From Metaphire vulgaris (lineage: Eukaryota > Annelida > Clitellata > Crassiclitellata > Megascolecidae), in contig CM030834.1 in the NCBI GenBank assembly GCA_018105865.1, forward strand, positions 10,237,219 through 10,301,218: DNA of 64,000 bases, given 5' to 3'. Shown here piece after piece: positions 42,130 through 54,893 of this stretch. A model generated the notes under the pieces. The model was given only the letters and a program-made list of their open reading frames with translations. It did not search any database and had not been told where the DNA came from. The number at the start of each line of letters is the position of its first letter. The first letter of the stretch is position 1. A program made the translations under genes and the position numbers.

Positions 42130-42575
42130 TGTATATCTCATCATTTTTCCAATCCCTCTCTTCTCTGTCCCTTTCCTTCTCCCTCTCCTCCTCCCTTCCC
42201 TCCTCCCTCCTTCCCTCTCTCTTTTCTGTGCCACTCTACCTTATCCGGCCCTTTTTTCTCTCTCCCTTCCTCCTCCCTCTCTCTTTTCCGTCCTCCTCCC
42301 CTTCTTCCGCCCTCCATTCTTCTTTTTACTTTTCCGTGCCCCTTCTCCCTTCCTCCCCCTCCTCTCTTTTTCTTGTCCCTATCCGTCTGTCCCTCTGTCA
42401 TCCCTCCGTCCCTCCTTCAGTTCCTCCATCCGTCCCTTCCTCCCCTCCCTTGCTCCCTCAATTGCTATCTCCCTCCTCATTCTCTCCGCCCCTCCCTCCA
42501 TCCGTCTCACCGTCCTTAGCCCGTCTCTCTCTCCCTTGCTTCGTCCCTTGCTCCCTCCCTCCTTCATGGCTTTTG
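42130..42575. repeat. Polypyrimidine tract (C/T-rich, ~440 bp)
   Basis: Nearly all C and T on the + strand with irregular CCCTCC and CTTTCC units. The Ser/Pro/Leu open frames across all three phases are a composition effect. The tract is triplex (H-DNA) prone and lies just upstream of the PLCX gene. Confidence 0.9.
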
Positions 42576-42850
42576 CTTCACATTTGATAATTGTGTTTGA
42601 ATGTTACAAAGACGTTTGTGTATATATGTATGTTCTTAGCAGGATAAATCATGCTGAACCACTCTCAAACCAGTTATTATTTCTTACCTATTTATTTATT
42701 ATGACGATAGTTTCATTAATGCAGAGAGTTTTGCTATATGTGCTTAAAAACTGCAGTATATGCCTTTTCTTCAGGACATGGATGAAGGTTGGTTGGCTTA
42801 AAGCCAATGATTGAAGAGCAGCAGTTCTGTTGCAACTGACAGACTGAAGC

Positions 42851-43079
42851 ATGATCACTGTGGAAGAGTTGATTGTTCAGAGCCTTTACCATCGGCTTGT
42901 TTTAATAACAGTGAGACGAACTCCAAGCTCAAATGAAGATGGAACTTCTGAAGATTCAGGACATGGCAAGACCAAAGGAGAGAACAGCAGAGACACACTT
43001 TCTAATGCTGGACCATCATCAGTGGCTTCAAGTCAAGACTTGGAAGCTGCATCTCAAGGACTTGGTTAGTCCTATTTTC

Positions 43080-43110
<31 letters not shown>

Positions 43111-46100
43111 TATATGTGTGTAATTATAAGAACTAGATGATAGATATAATCCAGTACTTTTTGACCCATGGCTACCTTGCCAAGTCTAGCTTTTTCTAAG
43201 GCTCGGCATGTCAAAATTTAACAAGTGCGCTTTGCAAAATAGCACTTTTTGGGTAATAATAATTGGTGTCAAAAGACCAGTGGCCTAATGTGGGTTGGCG
43301 CCACCTGGGGCGGAGAGGTTGGCAATATGCCAACTCTTGTGGACTTGTGGACATCACTTCGAAAAGTCTGAAAAGCAAAAAGAAGGTAATTGACGCTAGC
43401 GTGTGTTGTTTGTTCATACATTCATACCTCTGCGAGGTTGTTTCTCTTTCTCTCCCACTTTGGATTTTTCTGCCCTCCTAGAAAATGTTTTTATTTTTAC
43501 CCCTCAATATGCCATCTCTAGGAACGTGCTGCCCGGGGAAGCACCCTTCCTGCATCACTGAAAAAAACAAGTCTTGACAAGCAACAAAGGAAAAGAAATG
43601 TAGCACTTAATGTCGTGGTACCAAAAGTCTTTATAAGCAGAGAAATAAAAATTATGATTAATTTGTAATAATTCATTGCTCCCTTAGAAGGAAGCCCTGA
43701 CCCCCCCCCCCCTGGGAGCCATGGTTCACACTTTGGGAATGACTGAATTAATCAATTACCTGACTGTTTTTAGCTTGTGTGGTTGGCTGTATGGGTAAGT
43801 TAATGAATCTCAGGTTTCACACATGTGTACAGGTTAATACTAGCTCTGCTGCGTTCAGTTGTTGAGTTTCCATCGGTTGGTGACAGTACTTTTTAAATTC
43901 AAATATCAGTGCTGTGTCTTAGCGGATACATAGTTCTGAACTAGATCTATGGCGTTTCTTCTTCCTATACCCAACTTTTAAACTTATTTTATTTTATTTT
44001 CTTCAGAGGTATTGAGGTGATAAGCTCCTCGTTTCACTCTCCTGCTTCACTTCACTTGCTAAGCTTCACATCTCAAAGCTTGAAACTGACCCTATTGCAT
44101 TTTTTAGCATCTCATCTTGCCAGAATTATATGCCAGAGCTGTGGATTAAAGTGGTTAGTTATGTATTACAAATTGCCTCTATTATATTTTTTCTCAAATG
44201 GGGTAAGTCATTTTAAAAATGTGTTGAATGCTTTAGAATTTTATTAATGCTATACTGGTATATGCACATTGCCATTTTACTTGTAGGATACTTGTATCTT
44301 GGTTCCCTTGGATTGCAAAATTCTGACATACGCAGAAATGAAGCGTCTACAGATGCTGGTGTTCTGGAAAGGGAATCGTCACCAGTTGCGACCATAAATC
44401 TTAAAGAATGTTCCTCAACCTCAGAAGCTCTAATTCGGTCACTTGGCACTGAAGAAATTACGATAAGGAGCAAGATTTGTGCAGTGCTGGATACAAAAGA
44501 CATCAGAGTTATTCAGAGGCTACTAAAGACAGCTGAGGCTCAAACAGACTTTGAGCCGACGTGGTCTTTTGAAAGAAATTTGTTTTCTTCTTCGACATCT
44601 TGCGATGATTTGTTGGCTCTTCGGTCTTCTCAGGCACTGTCTGCCTGCTCTGGACCACTCATTGACCTCCGAAACTGCGACCAGTTTTCCGTCATCCGTT
44701 TAGAAGACTTACAGGACCCAGTGTCACAGTCATTTGTTATGGTCGATGTGAATGAAATTAAACAGAAACCTGTTGATGATGCATTATACGTGGGCAAGGA
44801 TGAGATGCACTTGACGAACATTGACTCTGAAAGTGATTCTCAGATTCCATTTACTCCCATTCAGAAGTTTTATGCAAACTCAGAGAGGCTGAGCAGTGAA
44901 GGTGCGCTGTTTGTTGAAGATTCGAAGGGTCGCTTGAAGCGAGAATCGTTTCCAAGCTCTAACGTTGTTGCTCACTCACAAGGAAAAGCTCTGGAGGTAG
45001 ATTCGGGGATATGGGATATGATGCAAGCTCTAGAATCTGGTGGAAGTACACATATTCTTCCAGAGACTGAAACAAATCATTCTGATTATCTTGAAGACTC
45101 TGAGCACGGCTGTCGTGGTTCATCGTCAGATCTTCATGGAACTTACAGGATGTTCACACTTTCGGAACAGTCCAGAGAAGCTTCGTCTCCTGCATCAAAA
45201 GAAGTTAACTCTAGTTTTGGTAAAGATAAAAATAAGACAGAATTTTGTAAAGCAAAAGTGTTGACGAATGAAGGCGAAGGTGGACTTTCGGATGTTCTGA
45301 AACCAGCTGCAGCTCTTAATTTTGTTATACACAGAGTTGAGTCAGAAATGAGTCGTGATGAAACAAGGGAAGACAGCGCTTCTGCTGATAAATCCTTCAA
45401 GAGGGACAAAAGTATGAAAAGAAAGGATAGGACGGGCAGTCTGAGAAATTTGGACAGAATGTATCGCAGACCTAGGTCACTGAGAGTGCGTAAGATAACA
45501 AAAGGCGTATGCCAGACTTGTCAGAAGTGCAAATCTCGCTCAACGGAGGGTCACGCAAAGAAGCATGTAGTTGACGGAACTAATAATGGAGATGAGGGAC
45601 AGCAGGAAGTGGACAGTGAGTTTTTCAGACTGTGCCAAGATGTTAACAATCTTGCACATGATTCTTTCAAGTCCACTGGACACCAGTGCACCTGTCCAGC
45701 TCCAGTGCACCTGATGGAAAGAAGCGCCGATGACAATTACGATGATCCGGAACCCGAACAAGAACATTATCAAGATGTTATTAAAGTGACGTCGCTTAAG
45801 ATGAACCATTCTGGTTTTTCCACTGGAAGCTCACAGAACCTTTTGGAACTGGGAAGGCGATTTCATCCGTGGGAAATTGTGGTTCCGCCTCGAAGGAGCC
45901 AAAGCGAGCGGTCATCGCCGCTGTCCAGTCGAAACGACCTGCACACGTTCGGCCAACAACATACTGGACAAGCATTCGACGGAAGACGTTCGCTTTTCGT
46001 TCAAAGTGCTAATGCATCACCGACCAGTAGGTCTCTTCGCTTTTCCAGTCCGGTGAGCGGAAGTACGTCGAAGCATTCTGCGACAACGACCGAGACCCCG

Positions 46101-47597
46101 AGTACCCCCTTACCTGATAATTTTGCAGGATCTTCACGTCGAGGCCAGGGGTCAGGTGATTGGGGCAGCAGCAGTCAGTGGTCGGGTGCTACTACAGATT
46201 CACTGTCGACTATTTATGCAACCTGTGATCCACCTGAGATCCAGCAGTTTGAGAAGTTTCCTGATTGGATGCAAAAATTGAGAAAGGAACTTCATACTGT
46301 CCCACTGTCTGAACTGTGTATTCCAGGTATCAAGCATTCATGCACACACACACACACACACACACTTTGGACCACACGCATGCACAGTTGCACACACAAA
46401 AGAAATCTATATGTGAATTTATATATTTATTTATAGTTTTATTTAAAATTCATTTTTGCTAGTGAAATTGTGCATAAAAAAGATACTGGCATAAACTATC
46501 CTATATTCTGATTTAGTTGAAGTTATATAAATGACTACTGATGTGTAAAATAAGCAGAATTAGATTATTGCATTATTTAATTTAATAAATTTCTTATGTC
46601 AAATGCTTTTTCTGCAAATCTGTTTTAGAATAATTTTCCCTTCTTTGCTATACATCTGCTTTTCTTGCTTATCCTTATCTGTAGTTTTTTTATCTGGTTG
46701 GCAGGAAGTCATATTGCTCTTGCCATTGAAAAGGATATGAAGACAGGGTGGGACTTCTCTCGCTGCAACTATGAAATGGCTGAATTTCTTTGCAAGTTGC
46801 CTAATCTGCCTGTGTTCAACAACTTCCGTGATCACATGAAGAGCATTTGGAAGGCCTGGATGCCAAAGCAGTGGTTGAGCATCCACGACCAGTTGGTCGC
46901 TGGGTCACGTTACTTTGACCTTCGTATAACCAAGCATAACGATACTATCTTCGGCGAACATGGTCTTTACACTAGACAGCTGAAAAAGTACCTTAAAGAA
47001 GTCCGACTGTTTATGGAGGAACAGCCTTTTGAAGCAATCATACTCCATTTTCAGTCGTGTGAATATCTTGACCGTTCCGACAAGCGCCACCTGGTGACGA
47101 TGCTTTTCCAGATTTTTGGTGGCAGAATGGTGTGCAGATCAGATGGTGTGCTACCGACTTTGGAGTGGATGTGGCAAATGAAAAAGCAACTTGTAATAAT
47201 CTTTCCGGAAGCAGATATTGAGGTAATTAGGAACCATATTTTTGGAGCTCTTATGTGGTCAGATGCAGTTGTCGAGGTAACGACGCCAAAGAAGTTGACT
47301 GTAGTTCAGCTGGTGGAGTACCTTGATGATTCTGTAAAGAAGCAGCTGGATGCCAGAGATGTGTCTAAGTTTTTTGTATGTAAAGCAGTGCTTTCACCGG
47401 ATATGAGCACTGTCTTCGGTAAGTTTCAGTATCGCTGCATGCGAGAGCTGGTTTCCTGCGAGATCTCTTCTGCCCTCTGCCTGTGGCTTGAACGGCAGTG
47501 TCGGCTGAATGTAGTTGCGGTCGATTTCATTGGAATTGCCAACACGGTGGAGAAAATTCTTGAACTTAATGATAAATGTCTGGTTCGAGAAAAATAG
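42851..47597 (+). CDS. PI-PLC X-domain protein with long N-terminal extension
   Basis: Exons 42851/42912-43064, 44287-46326 and 46705-47597 join in phase 1 at both introns. The last 296 residues form a complete PLCX domain like PLCXD1-3: DWMQKLRKEL..PLSELCIPG, SH, RYFDLRITKH, GEHGLY, a central region, then VVAVDFIGIANTVEKI. PLCX enzymes cleave phosphatidylinositol lipids. The two catalytic His (PGSH and EHGLY) and the Arg in DLR are present, but the Asp normally following the first His is Ile. Ahead of the domain lie about 680 residues rich in Ser, Thr and acidic residues with a small Cys cluster (CQTCQKC). Vertebrate PLCXD proteins are about 300 residues, so the extension is unusual. The start codon is uncertain: ATG 42851 follows an in-frame stop, or exon 42912 may be internal. 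Confidence 0.85.
43081..43116. repeat. (TA)n microsatellite in PLCX intron 1
   Basis: TA array beginning 17 bases after the exon donor at 43064. The poly-Ile/Tyr frame that reads through it is an artefact. Confidence 0.9.
43278..43560. mobile_element. Probable hAT-type element in PLCX intron 1
   Basis: 'cagtggcctaatgtggg' on the left and 'gcacccttcctgcatcactg' on the right are weak inverted ends. Flanks CAAAAGAC and AAAAAAAC agree at 6 of 8. It has 'gccacctggggcgg' and 'gtgctgcccgggg' blocks like other elements of this group. Confidence 0.5.
44287..46326 (+). CDS. PLCX gene exon 2: 680-residue disordered extension plus domain start
   Basis: The exon begins at a TTGTAG acceptor and ends at G|GTATCA just after CIPG. 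It is unusually large at 2040 bases. Most of it encodes low-complexity, Ser-rich, charged sequence without hydrophobic segments. Examples are VDVNEIKQKPVDD and DDNYDDPEPEQEHYQDV. A basic stretch (RYRRPRSLRVRKITKG-like, near 45460-45500) precedes CQTCQKCKS. Reading on past the donor would enter a (CA)n repeat and stop at 46434, which I take as intron. Confidence 0.85.
46342..46366. repeat. (CA)n microsatellite in PLCX intron 2
   Basis: Short CA array 16 bases past the donor at 46326. A His/Thr-rich peptide predicted here is not part of the mature protein if the splice model holds. Confidence 0.9.
46705..47597 (+). CDS. PLCX gene exon 3: PI-PLC X domain body
   Basis: After the TTGGCAG acceptor the exon completes the Gly codon and encodes SHIALAIEKDMKTGWD, then QWLSIHDQLVAGSRYFDLRI and FGEHGLYTRQLKKYLKEVRL, down to TAG. 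The layout and length match the family. Lineage-specific differences are Ile after the first catalytic His and 'ILHFQS' where 'LDFNHF' is usual. A C-terminal Asp in AVDF, which pairs with the first His in characterised enzymes, is kept. Confidence 0.92.
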
Positions 47598-50500
47598 CTC
47601 TGAGAATTTTCATTTTCATTGCAGTGATCTTATTTTTTTTCAATATAGCTTTTTTGCATCATGGGTTTTAAAACTCAGTGTTTTGGTTCATTAAAGTTTA
47701 TTAGTGTAGAGATCTCATTATCTCTTTTTTCCAGTTTAGGAAGCTGTATCTTAGCACTGTTTTATAGTTTCTACTTTTCAAGATGTGCTGCTGAGCTAAT
47801 ATGAATGTCAGTCTACCAACATATATGGGTGATAGTTTTCAAACATCAAACTTGAACTGCAGTTTGCAGAATATTAATGGGATCTCATATAAATTGGTTG
47901 TTTAAGCGATAACGGTAATTGCATAAATGCATTTTATGATGAATCCTTAACTGTGTAGACCCTTGTTTTTCCTTTTGAAATGAGGTGCTGTTGAATTTGA
48001 GTTTGATGAATCCATTGAGCTGTTGCAACTGCACTGAGCTGGTCTTATAGTTTGATGATTATTGTTCATTTGATGCTTTAAAATCTCTTATTTCAGTTTT
48101 ATTTTGGCTCAGCTGGTCTTAGATTCAGAGATGTAAGATTTATTATTTATTTGTATTATTTATTTGATTTAAGGCATTTTATTTTAATGGCTGGTTGTTA
48201 ATAAATATAGCTTTCCATGCTTGATACAGTATTTAGTCCTTGGCCTTTTGAGGTCATTGTAAATGCAGGATTTTCAGTGATAAGAACATTTCTGCAGATT
48301 ACTACCTACATTCTTCATATTTATCTATTTAAAGCTAAATGTCATATTTCTCTGGGCCTCAAAAGAATTGAAAATGAGTTTTAACATGCATTAGTACTGA
48401 CCTCATTTGTATGTGCGTATAATTGAGTCAGAATAAACTGCGCATGAATTTATTTTTGAATAGTGGATTATAGGAATTAGATTTTATTTAGCAGATATAA
48501 CTGGCTGAGTTAATATTCTTTTTCAAATCGTCATTGTATGTATATGATTATTTGCAATGCATTTAAAAATTTGCTATGTATTTAGCAGTGCAAGTTGTCT
48601 GTTGTTCATCAATAAAACTAAAAATATACTTTATTTAACCCAGAATTGGAATCTGAGTATTATTAGGTCTGCAGTATTAATTCACAGTCTTTCAAAATTT
48701 TGGATTCCAAAGATGATTGTACTTAATTAAACAAATGTAAACGTGAATGAAGAGTTGTTTTCACAGCTGGACATTTGTTACTTTGTATCAGTAAACTTTC
48801 TTCTGCTCATGTGAAAACAATGTTTTGCATCTCTTGCATGAAGCCTGCTTCTGTATAGATGTAATTCATTAGTGTGTATTCTTTTTACAGCTGTATACAT
48901 GTAACAACTTATTAATTTTAGTCCAATTTTCTAATTCAGTGCTGTTCTTTGCTATGTATCCAACTGCCTGATGTATTTATACATTGTATTTGCATAGGAT
49001 TCCATTTTGTGTGGATGTAATTTTGTTTTTGGACTGGTATTCATTATTTTTACCTAGAACATATAATATATTATAGCTTCTGTTTTATTTGAAGGTACCT
49101 TGTAAGTTTTCAAATCTTGATATAAACTAAATCAGAGTTAACATAGAGATTGGTTGATTTAAATGTGCAAATTGACGATATTTAAACAGATTCATAATTG
49201 TGAAGAGAAATGAAATTGTTGCAATTTGGATTGACAAGGAGAGCACAAAGATGATTACAGCAAAATGTTTGTGACACTGTGCGAAGTTCTATTTGTTTTC
49301 CAAGAAATTTGATAGTGGTTGTCTTTCCACTGTTTTTTTTCAAGTTTGCTTGAAACTAAAGCCAGTGATTGTGGTTAGTTGGTTGTGATTGTGACAGCAA
49401 AGTGATGCAGAAAATGTTGTATTTAAGCACACAGCTAAATGATCTGGTTTGTTTTTCATGCTTGAGTTATTCAGTCTTGATTAGTCAATTTCTAAAGACT
49501 TTTTCTAAATGAGATGTAAACGATGCATGCAGGCTGCGTGGTACTTGACTAATTTTAAAAGGTAGCATTTACGGTAAGGTCTGTTGTCCAGACGTATTAA
49601 AGAGTCTCTGTTGATGGTAATTTTGAATGAGAATGGGCGGTAAGTGTAACATTTTCTCTTCATATCCTACCTCACTTGAACACTTACTAGGAATTTTTTT
49701 GCATAAAATTTAAGCACTTGCTTTACTGTGTAACACTACATTACTTTTTAGACTGTTTTATGTAACTGTTAGAGACTGTCACTAAACCATTCATTCACTT
49801 GTATGTCGTAATTTTCACGAGTCCTAATTGGAAGGTCTCTTGACTCTTTTGTCTCGATAAACCATAAGAATTTTGACTGCTTTTTTCACATCCCCAAATA
49901 GTCTCTTTGTGATTGTTATCTTTTACGTTACTTGGGTGTGGAGAAAATGGGATATCGGCCTATGGTCACTAGGTGACAGAAGACTGTTTTTACAGAAATT
50001 ATCACACACAGCATTTTAGTTGTTGCTGCTATAGTCTCAGCAGTCTTTATCTTTCAAACATTGCATTTATCACGTTGATTTAAATTATGTGATGATGTTA
50101 GATCATTTCCGAATTTGCATTTTGGTCAGCAGGTACAGAACTATATATATTTGCTCAGGCTGATGCCAACCCAGTCTAGGATCTGGATAGCTAAGATTGC
50201 TTGGACTCAACCATATTCACCCTCTAGAATGTGCAAATCAGATGAGAAATAAGTTTCTTTACTCTTTCTACTTTGTAGGTCAAAGAATTAAATATTAAAC
50301 TGAGAACAGCAACATCATCACATAATTTAAATCAACATGATAAATGTAATGTTTGAAAAAACCTGGAAGTTTTGCATTATATTTATATTCATTTAATATT
50401 TCTATTTTGCAGTTGATTGTAACTATACAAGTAACCAATTATAAAGTCTTTGTTTCATATTTTGTACTTTTAATGCATTTGAATTCTAAAGTATCAGCTG

Positions 50501-50605
50501 ATGCCAATATTTGTTTACTTTAGTTGATATCTGTATAAATTAGACATCTCTTGTTTCCATTAATATAGTTTTATTATTATTTTTATGATGATGATGATGA
50601 TGATG

Positions 50606-50640
<35 letters not shown>

Positions 50641-52660
50641 GTAATAGATGATATATAGTATAATAATTATTATTGTTATTATATTGATAACTGATGTAGC
50701 ACTATGGGCACTATGCTGAAAGTGTTGCACTAGTGTTCTGTATGACACTGCTTAATAATCACTGGAAAATAGTCAAGTCTTCAGTTTTTAAAATTAAAGT
50801 CAGTTATTATTGTACATCTCTTGAACTAGTAATTATAATGCTGAAATAGTAAAGAAAATTTTATTTCTGTTCATTTAATTATGTTAGCGATATCTTTACT
50901 TATTCTATCTTAATAAAAATCTGTCCAGATATTGCTGGCTTCTGTTGTACAGTCATTGACTGACAATGGACATGTCACTTGTAATGTAGTGATAATAATA
51001 ACTGGATTTTATAGTGGTTTAGTAGAATTTCTCCTGTGTTGAAAACCATTGTGAGATTGCTTTGTTGAAGTTGTTTTTGTTTTGTATGGTCAGAAGGTTC
51101 TTTGATTAATATCTCATCAATGCAATGTGAAGAAAACCCATGCGGTGGTTGTATTAATTTTAATTAAAAATTTGGTATTTTTGTCTGTACGACCGAATGG
51201 TTGCATTTTCTGCCTTGATAGACAATTAGTTTTTGTTATTGTATGTCTGTGATTTGTTCTTTAATGCTTGCACAACAAAGTGTTTTTTAAGATTCAAGAG
51301 TAGGGTAATTTTTCCTGATAAGTGGTAGTTCAATAGTTCTAATCAAGGTAATGAACAAATTTGTACAAGTTTGCAGCAATCCGTTACCCATAACTTTTTA
51401 AAGGCAACAATTTCAGTAATTGATTGTGGATTCTCTCCTGAGCTTGTATTTGATACAAAATATCGCAACATTTTAGCACTGAACAATTGAGTTTTCAGTA
51501 TTTTCTTTAACTGCATACATTTGTATTGCTATTTATTTATGATTGATGAAATGGATAGGTGCAATATATATGGTTTAAATGCCTGAAACCAATTTATTTT
51601 CTTGTTATCTATTTACCCATACTATTACTAAAATTGTACTTCTTGATGTACTTAACAGTTTTTAAAAAATATGAACTGATGTACCATTTACATTCATTCA
51701 GCATTCCAATCTAAAATTCTTTTTATTTACAGAATCTTTATATCTCAGAAGTTCTTGACTTTGTATATTTGCATTTATGTTTGTCAGACTTGTGTGTCTG
51801 ACTCATAGTTCAGTTATTTTGTCATTAGATTAAATGTTGCCTGGTTTTGAATTTTGTTGATGTGATAGTTTTTGTTTGTGTTGCTGTTGGCCATTGGTTG
51901 TACTGCTGTTGCTGAAAGATCTTGTAGTATTTGTTTGTAGAATCTGCCTTTTAGTTGATTTTTAAAGTAAAATTTAAAAAAATGAAAAAAACTGGAAACA
52001 ATTGGTTGGAACAATCGTGTAAAAGATGGATTGACAGTATGTAGCATGCTGCAGACAACCATAAGCAACCGACTTTGAATGAAGCTGGCTGGAGATGAAG
52101 AAATATGATCTCATTTTGACCACGTTATCATCCGAGAATCTGATTAGAATGAATTTGAACTCTTACAAACTGCGTTTATTTTGATTTTTAAGGAGCAAGA
52201 TTTAATTTGTTTTGCCATTTTCAGTTTGATATTCATAAGTCATTAAGTGCAGGCGCGAGACAGTCGGATTTTACTTTGTCTGATTTTTTATTTGAAAAAT
52301 TTGATTGTCCAATGTCATTGTATATTTTAATTAGAAAATTTTGATTGCCTAATGTCATTGTATATTGCTTCTGTAATATTTACGCAAGAGCTGTTTGAAG
52401 CATCACTACGATGATGCCGATATGCTGATAAAATGTTGTATTTTAGGTCTCATTGCTGTAGTGAATAATATAATTGGGAAATGTTCTTGATTGTTTTGGC
52501 ACTTGCTATTCTTAAAAAGTAGTTGTTTCGGACAGTCTTGAAATTGTTGCCTCACTTGTTGAACATTGACTTGAAGTCATCAACGGTCATCTCTAGTGAT
52601 GGTGACAAACAATCTTTAAACATCTTTACAACGTTTCTGTGATATGCAGCATGTGTGGGA
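47598..52660 (+). other. Long presumptive 3' UTR / downstream tract of the PLCX gene
   Basis: Five kilobases of T- and A-rich sequence without TAGGCCTA, hAT elements or exons. AATAAA signals occur at 48200, 48611 and 50912, so one or several poly(A) sites are possible. A 45-bp near-perfect inverted repeat (50055-50099 with 50311-50355) could fold in the transcript. A GAT/TTA microsatellite lies at 50588-50640. How far transcription runs cannot be told from the sequence. Confidence 0.5.
50055..50355. repeat. 45-bp inverted repeat pair, 211-bp loop
   Basis: Left arm 50055-50099 and right arm 50311-50355 are complementary at 43 of 45 positions ('caaacattgcatttatc...' against its mirror). On the sense strand one mismatch becomes a G-U pair and the other C-A. 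It may be a MITE or a UTR hairpin. Confidence 0.8.
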
Positions 52661-52667
52661 AATTATC

Positions 52668-52935
52668 AGAGTGGTAACAACAGTGGATGATAGAGCAGGA
52701 GGTCGCCGGTTTGATACCCGCAGGAGACCTAAGGTCGACTCAACCCAACTCCCTAGTGACTAGTAGAGAGTGGTGGTAATAATGAGCAGCGTTAAGCTGC
52801 AAGGTAAACTGTGTGTCTGGGAAAAGTAATGGCAACCAACCCCAGATGAATGGCTTATACCACCTTCGTCGCTGATTGTCTATGCTGGAGATACGCACCG
52901 GAACCCAATGCTTGAACTCAGTATGGGACCTACCT
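52668..52935 (+). mobile_element. tRNA-headed SINE sharing its body with the 5S SINE
   Basis: The head has 'agagtggtaaca' (A-box like) and CCGGTTTGATACCCGC (B box). Then GGTCGACTCA leads to a body with GCAGCGTTAAGCTGC, AAAAGTAATGGCAACCAACC and 'gtatgggacctacctttac'. These blocks occur in the same order in the 5S-headed SINE at 3170-3488 (minus). Confidence 0.82.
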
Positions 52936-53507
52936 TTACTCATGATATACATTATACAGCCCATAAACCTAATTACTGATTAGCAGCGAGTCTGGATTTT
53001 TGTTTTAGTGACTTAGAAATTACAGAGAAGTGCAACAGTTAGGAGGTACATTGGTACCAAAATGCGATGATTTGTTTTGTATTGCATAAAGTTTGCATAA
53101 CTAAGTACAGTACTAATATGGCTAACACAGAAACTGAGTAGCATATGAACTATTTTGTCAGGCGTTTTGATAGTGTTGTGATATCTTATGGTTGAAATAC
53201 GTAAGACATTATTATAATTATATGCATGTTATCAGTTGATTAGCACTTGAATACATGTATATAACTAACTTATATATGCACAATGGCATTGTTTGACAAA
53301 ATTAATTATAATTGAAAGTTAACGTGGGTAATATTTGTGTTCGGTTTAATTTAGCAGTAAGTCACAAATGACTTTTTTACCATTTCAAATTGATAATAAA
53401 ACTACACCCCCAGCGGGAATTGCACCCCCGGTTTGTGACAGACACCCTCTGCTATCACCAAAAAGATGATGTTAAAACTATTCATTTAAAATTCTAAAGG
53501 GGGAAAT

Positions 53508-53945
53508 TCACTTCTGGAAATTGAAACTTGAACCACAATAACTGACTCCACAAAAATTAGAATGGACCGTATGGAAACGGAAGAGATGACAACGGAAATC
53601 GTATTTTTACTTGTATTTTCTTTTTTCCGAGGGCCAAACATCGAATCCCCGCTACCTCCCCACCCATTTCTATTCCCCCAGGGTCCAAGGAGTCTAGAGC
53701 CTAGACGAAACGCTGGACATTGACACCCCCTGTAATTATGGAACACCCCGAACGCAAATTTCTGGGAAATTGCCTGGGTGGCGAATGTTCAATGGTTCAA
53801 TGTTTGGCCGGCCCCCGGAATAAAGGAAAATACAAGTCAGAAATGTGATTTCCGTTGTCATCTCTTCAGTTTTCATACGGTCCATTCTAATTTTTGTGGT
53901 CAGTTATAGTGGCTCAAGTTTCAAGTTCCAGAAGTGACTTTCCGC
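53508..53945. mobile_element. Foldback MITE with ~155-bp arms
   Basis: Arms 53508-53662 and 53790-53945 are inverted copies with few differences ('gaccacaaaaattagaatgg', 'gagatgacaacggaaat', 'aaatacaagt'). The central 130 bp includes 'gagcctagacgaaacgctggac', resembling the end of the CAGTGTTTTATACAGG family. The similarity of the arms suggests recent origin or gene conversion. Confidence 0.8.
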
Positions 53946-54387
53946 CTGGAATGAATAATTTGAGCAGCGGTTGTATCATTTAAATTATTTAGTTTGTTCC
54001 GAGTCATTGAGTTTCAGCTTAGGACGTTTAACAGAAGTTTATTTCCAACTCAAAAACTCAAAGCAAAACTACAAAAGTCATAGACCTATACACTGTAGTA
54101 CAATTTATTGACGATATGCTTGTCCATTGTAATATAGTTAATACTTTAGTCACAAAAGTAGAGTAGCAGACTGCTGAACGTTCCATTGCCCTTCTTCAGC
54201 CAGGCGTCTGGTGCAGATTAGACCTATACGATACGGCGGAACCTGAATTTTCATACAATGCGCCTGCATACTCCGCGGATTAATCCGCTACTCAGTTGCC
54301 ATCACCATCTGCACGAGTGAAGGCCGAGTCGACCTTGTTACGAAAGGATTCTGCACTTGTGCAACCACCAATTAGGCCTAGTTAATT

Positions 54388-54893
<506 letters not shown>

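Noticed and set aside
42077..42814. A 245-codon frame rich in Ser, Pro and Leu
   Set aside because: All three phases are open because the tract is almost only C and T; no domain or splice support.
46327..46436. Read-through C-terminus of the PLCX exon 2 frame (His/Thr repeat)
   Set aside because: It translates a (CA)n repeat, while splicing at 46326 restores the conserved PLCX domain in phase.
53400..53465. tRNA-like sequence on the minus strand with a B-box-like GGGTGCAATTCCC
   Set aside because: Only one box is convincing and no SINE body or second copy was found.
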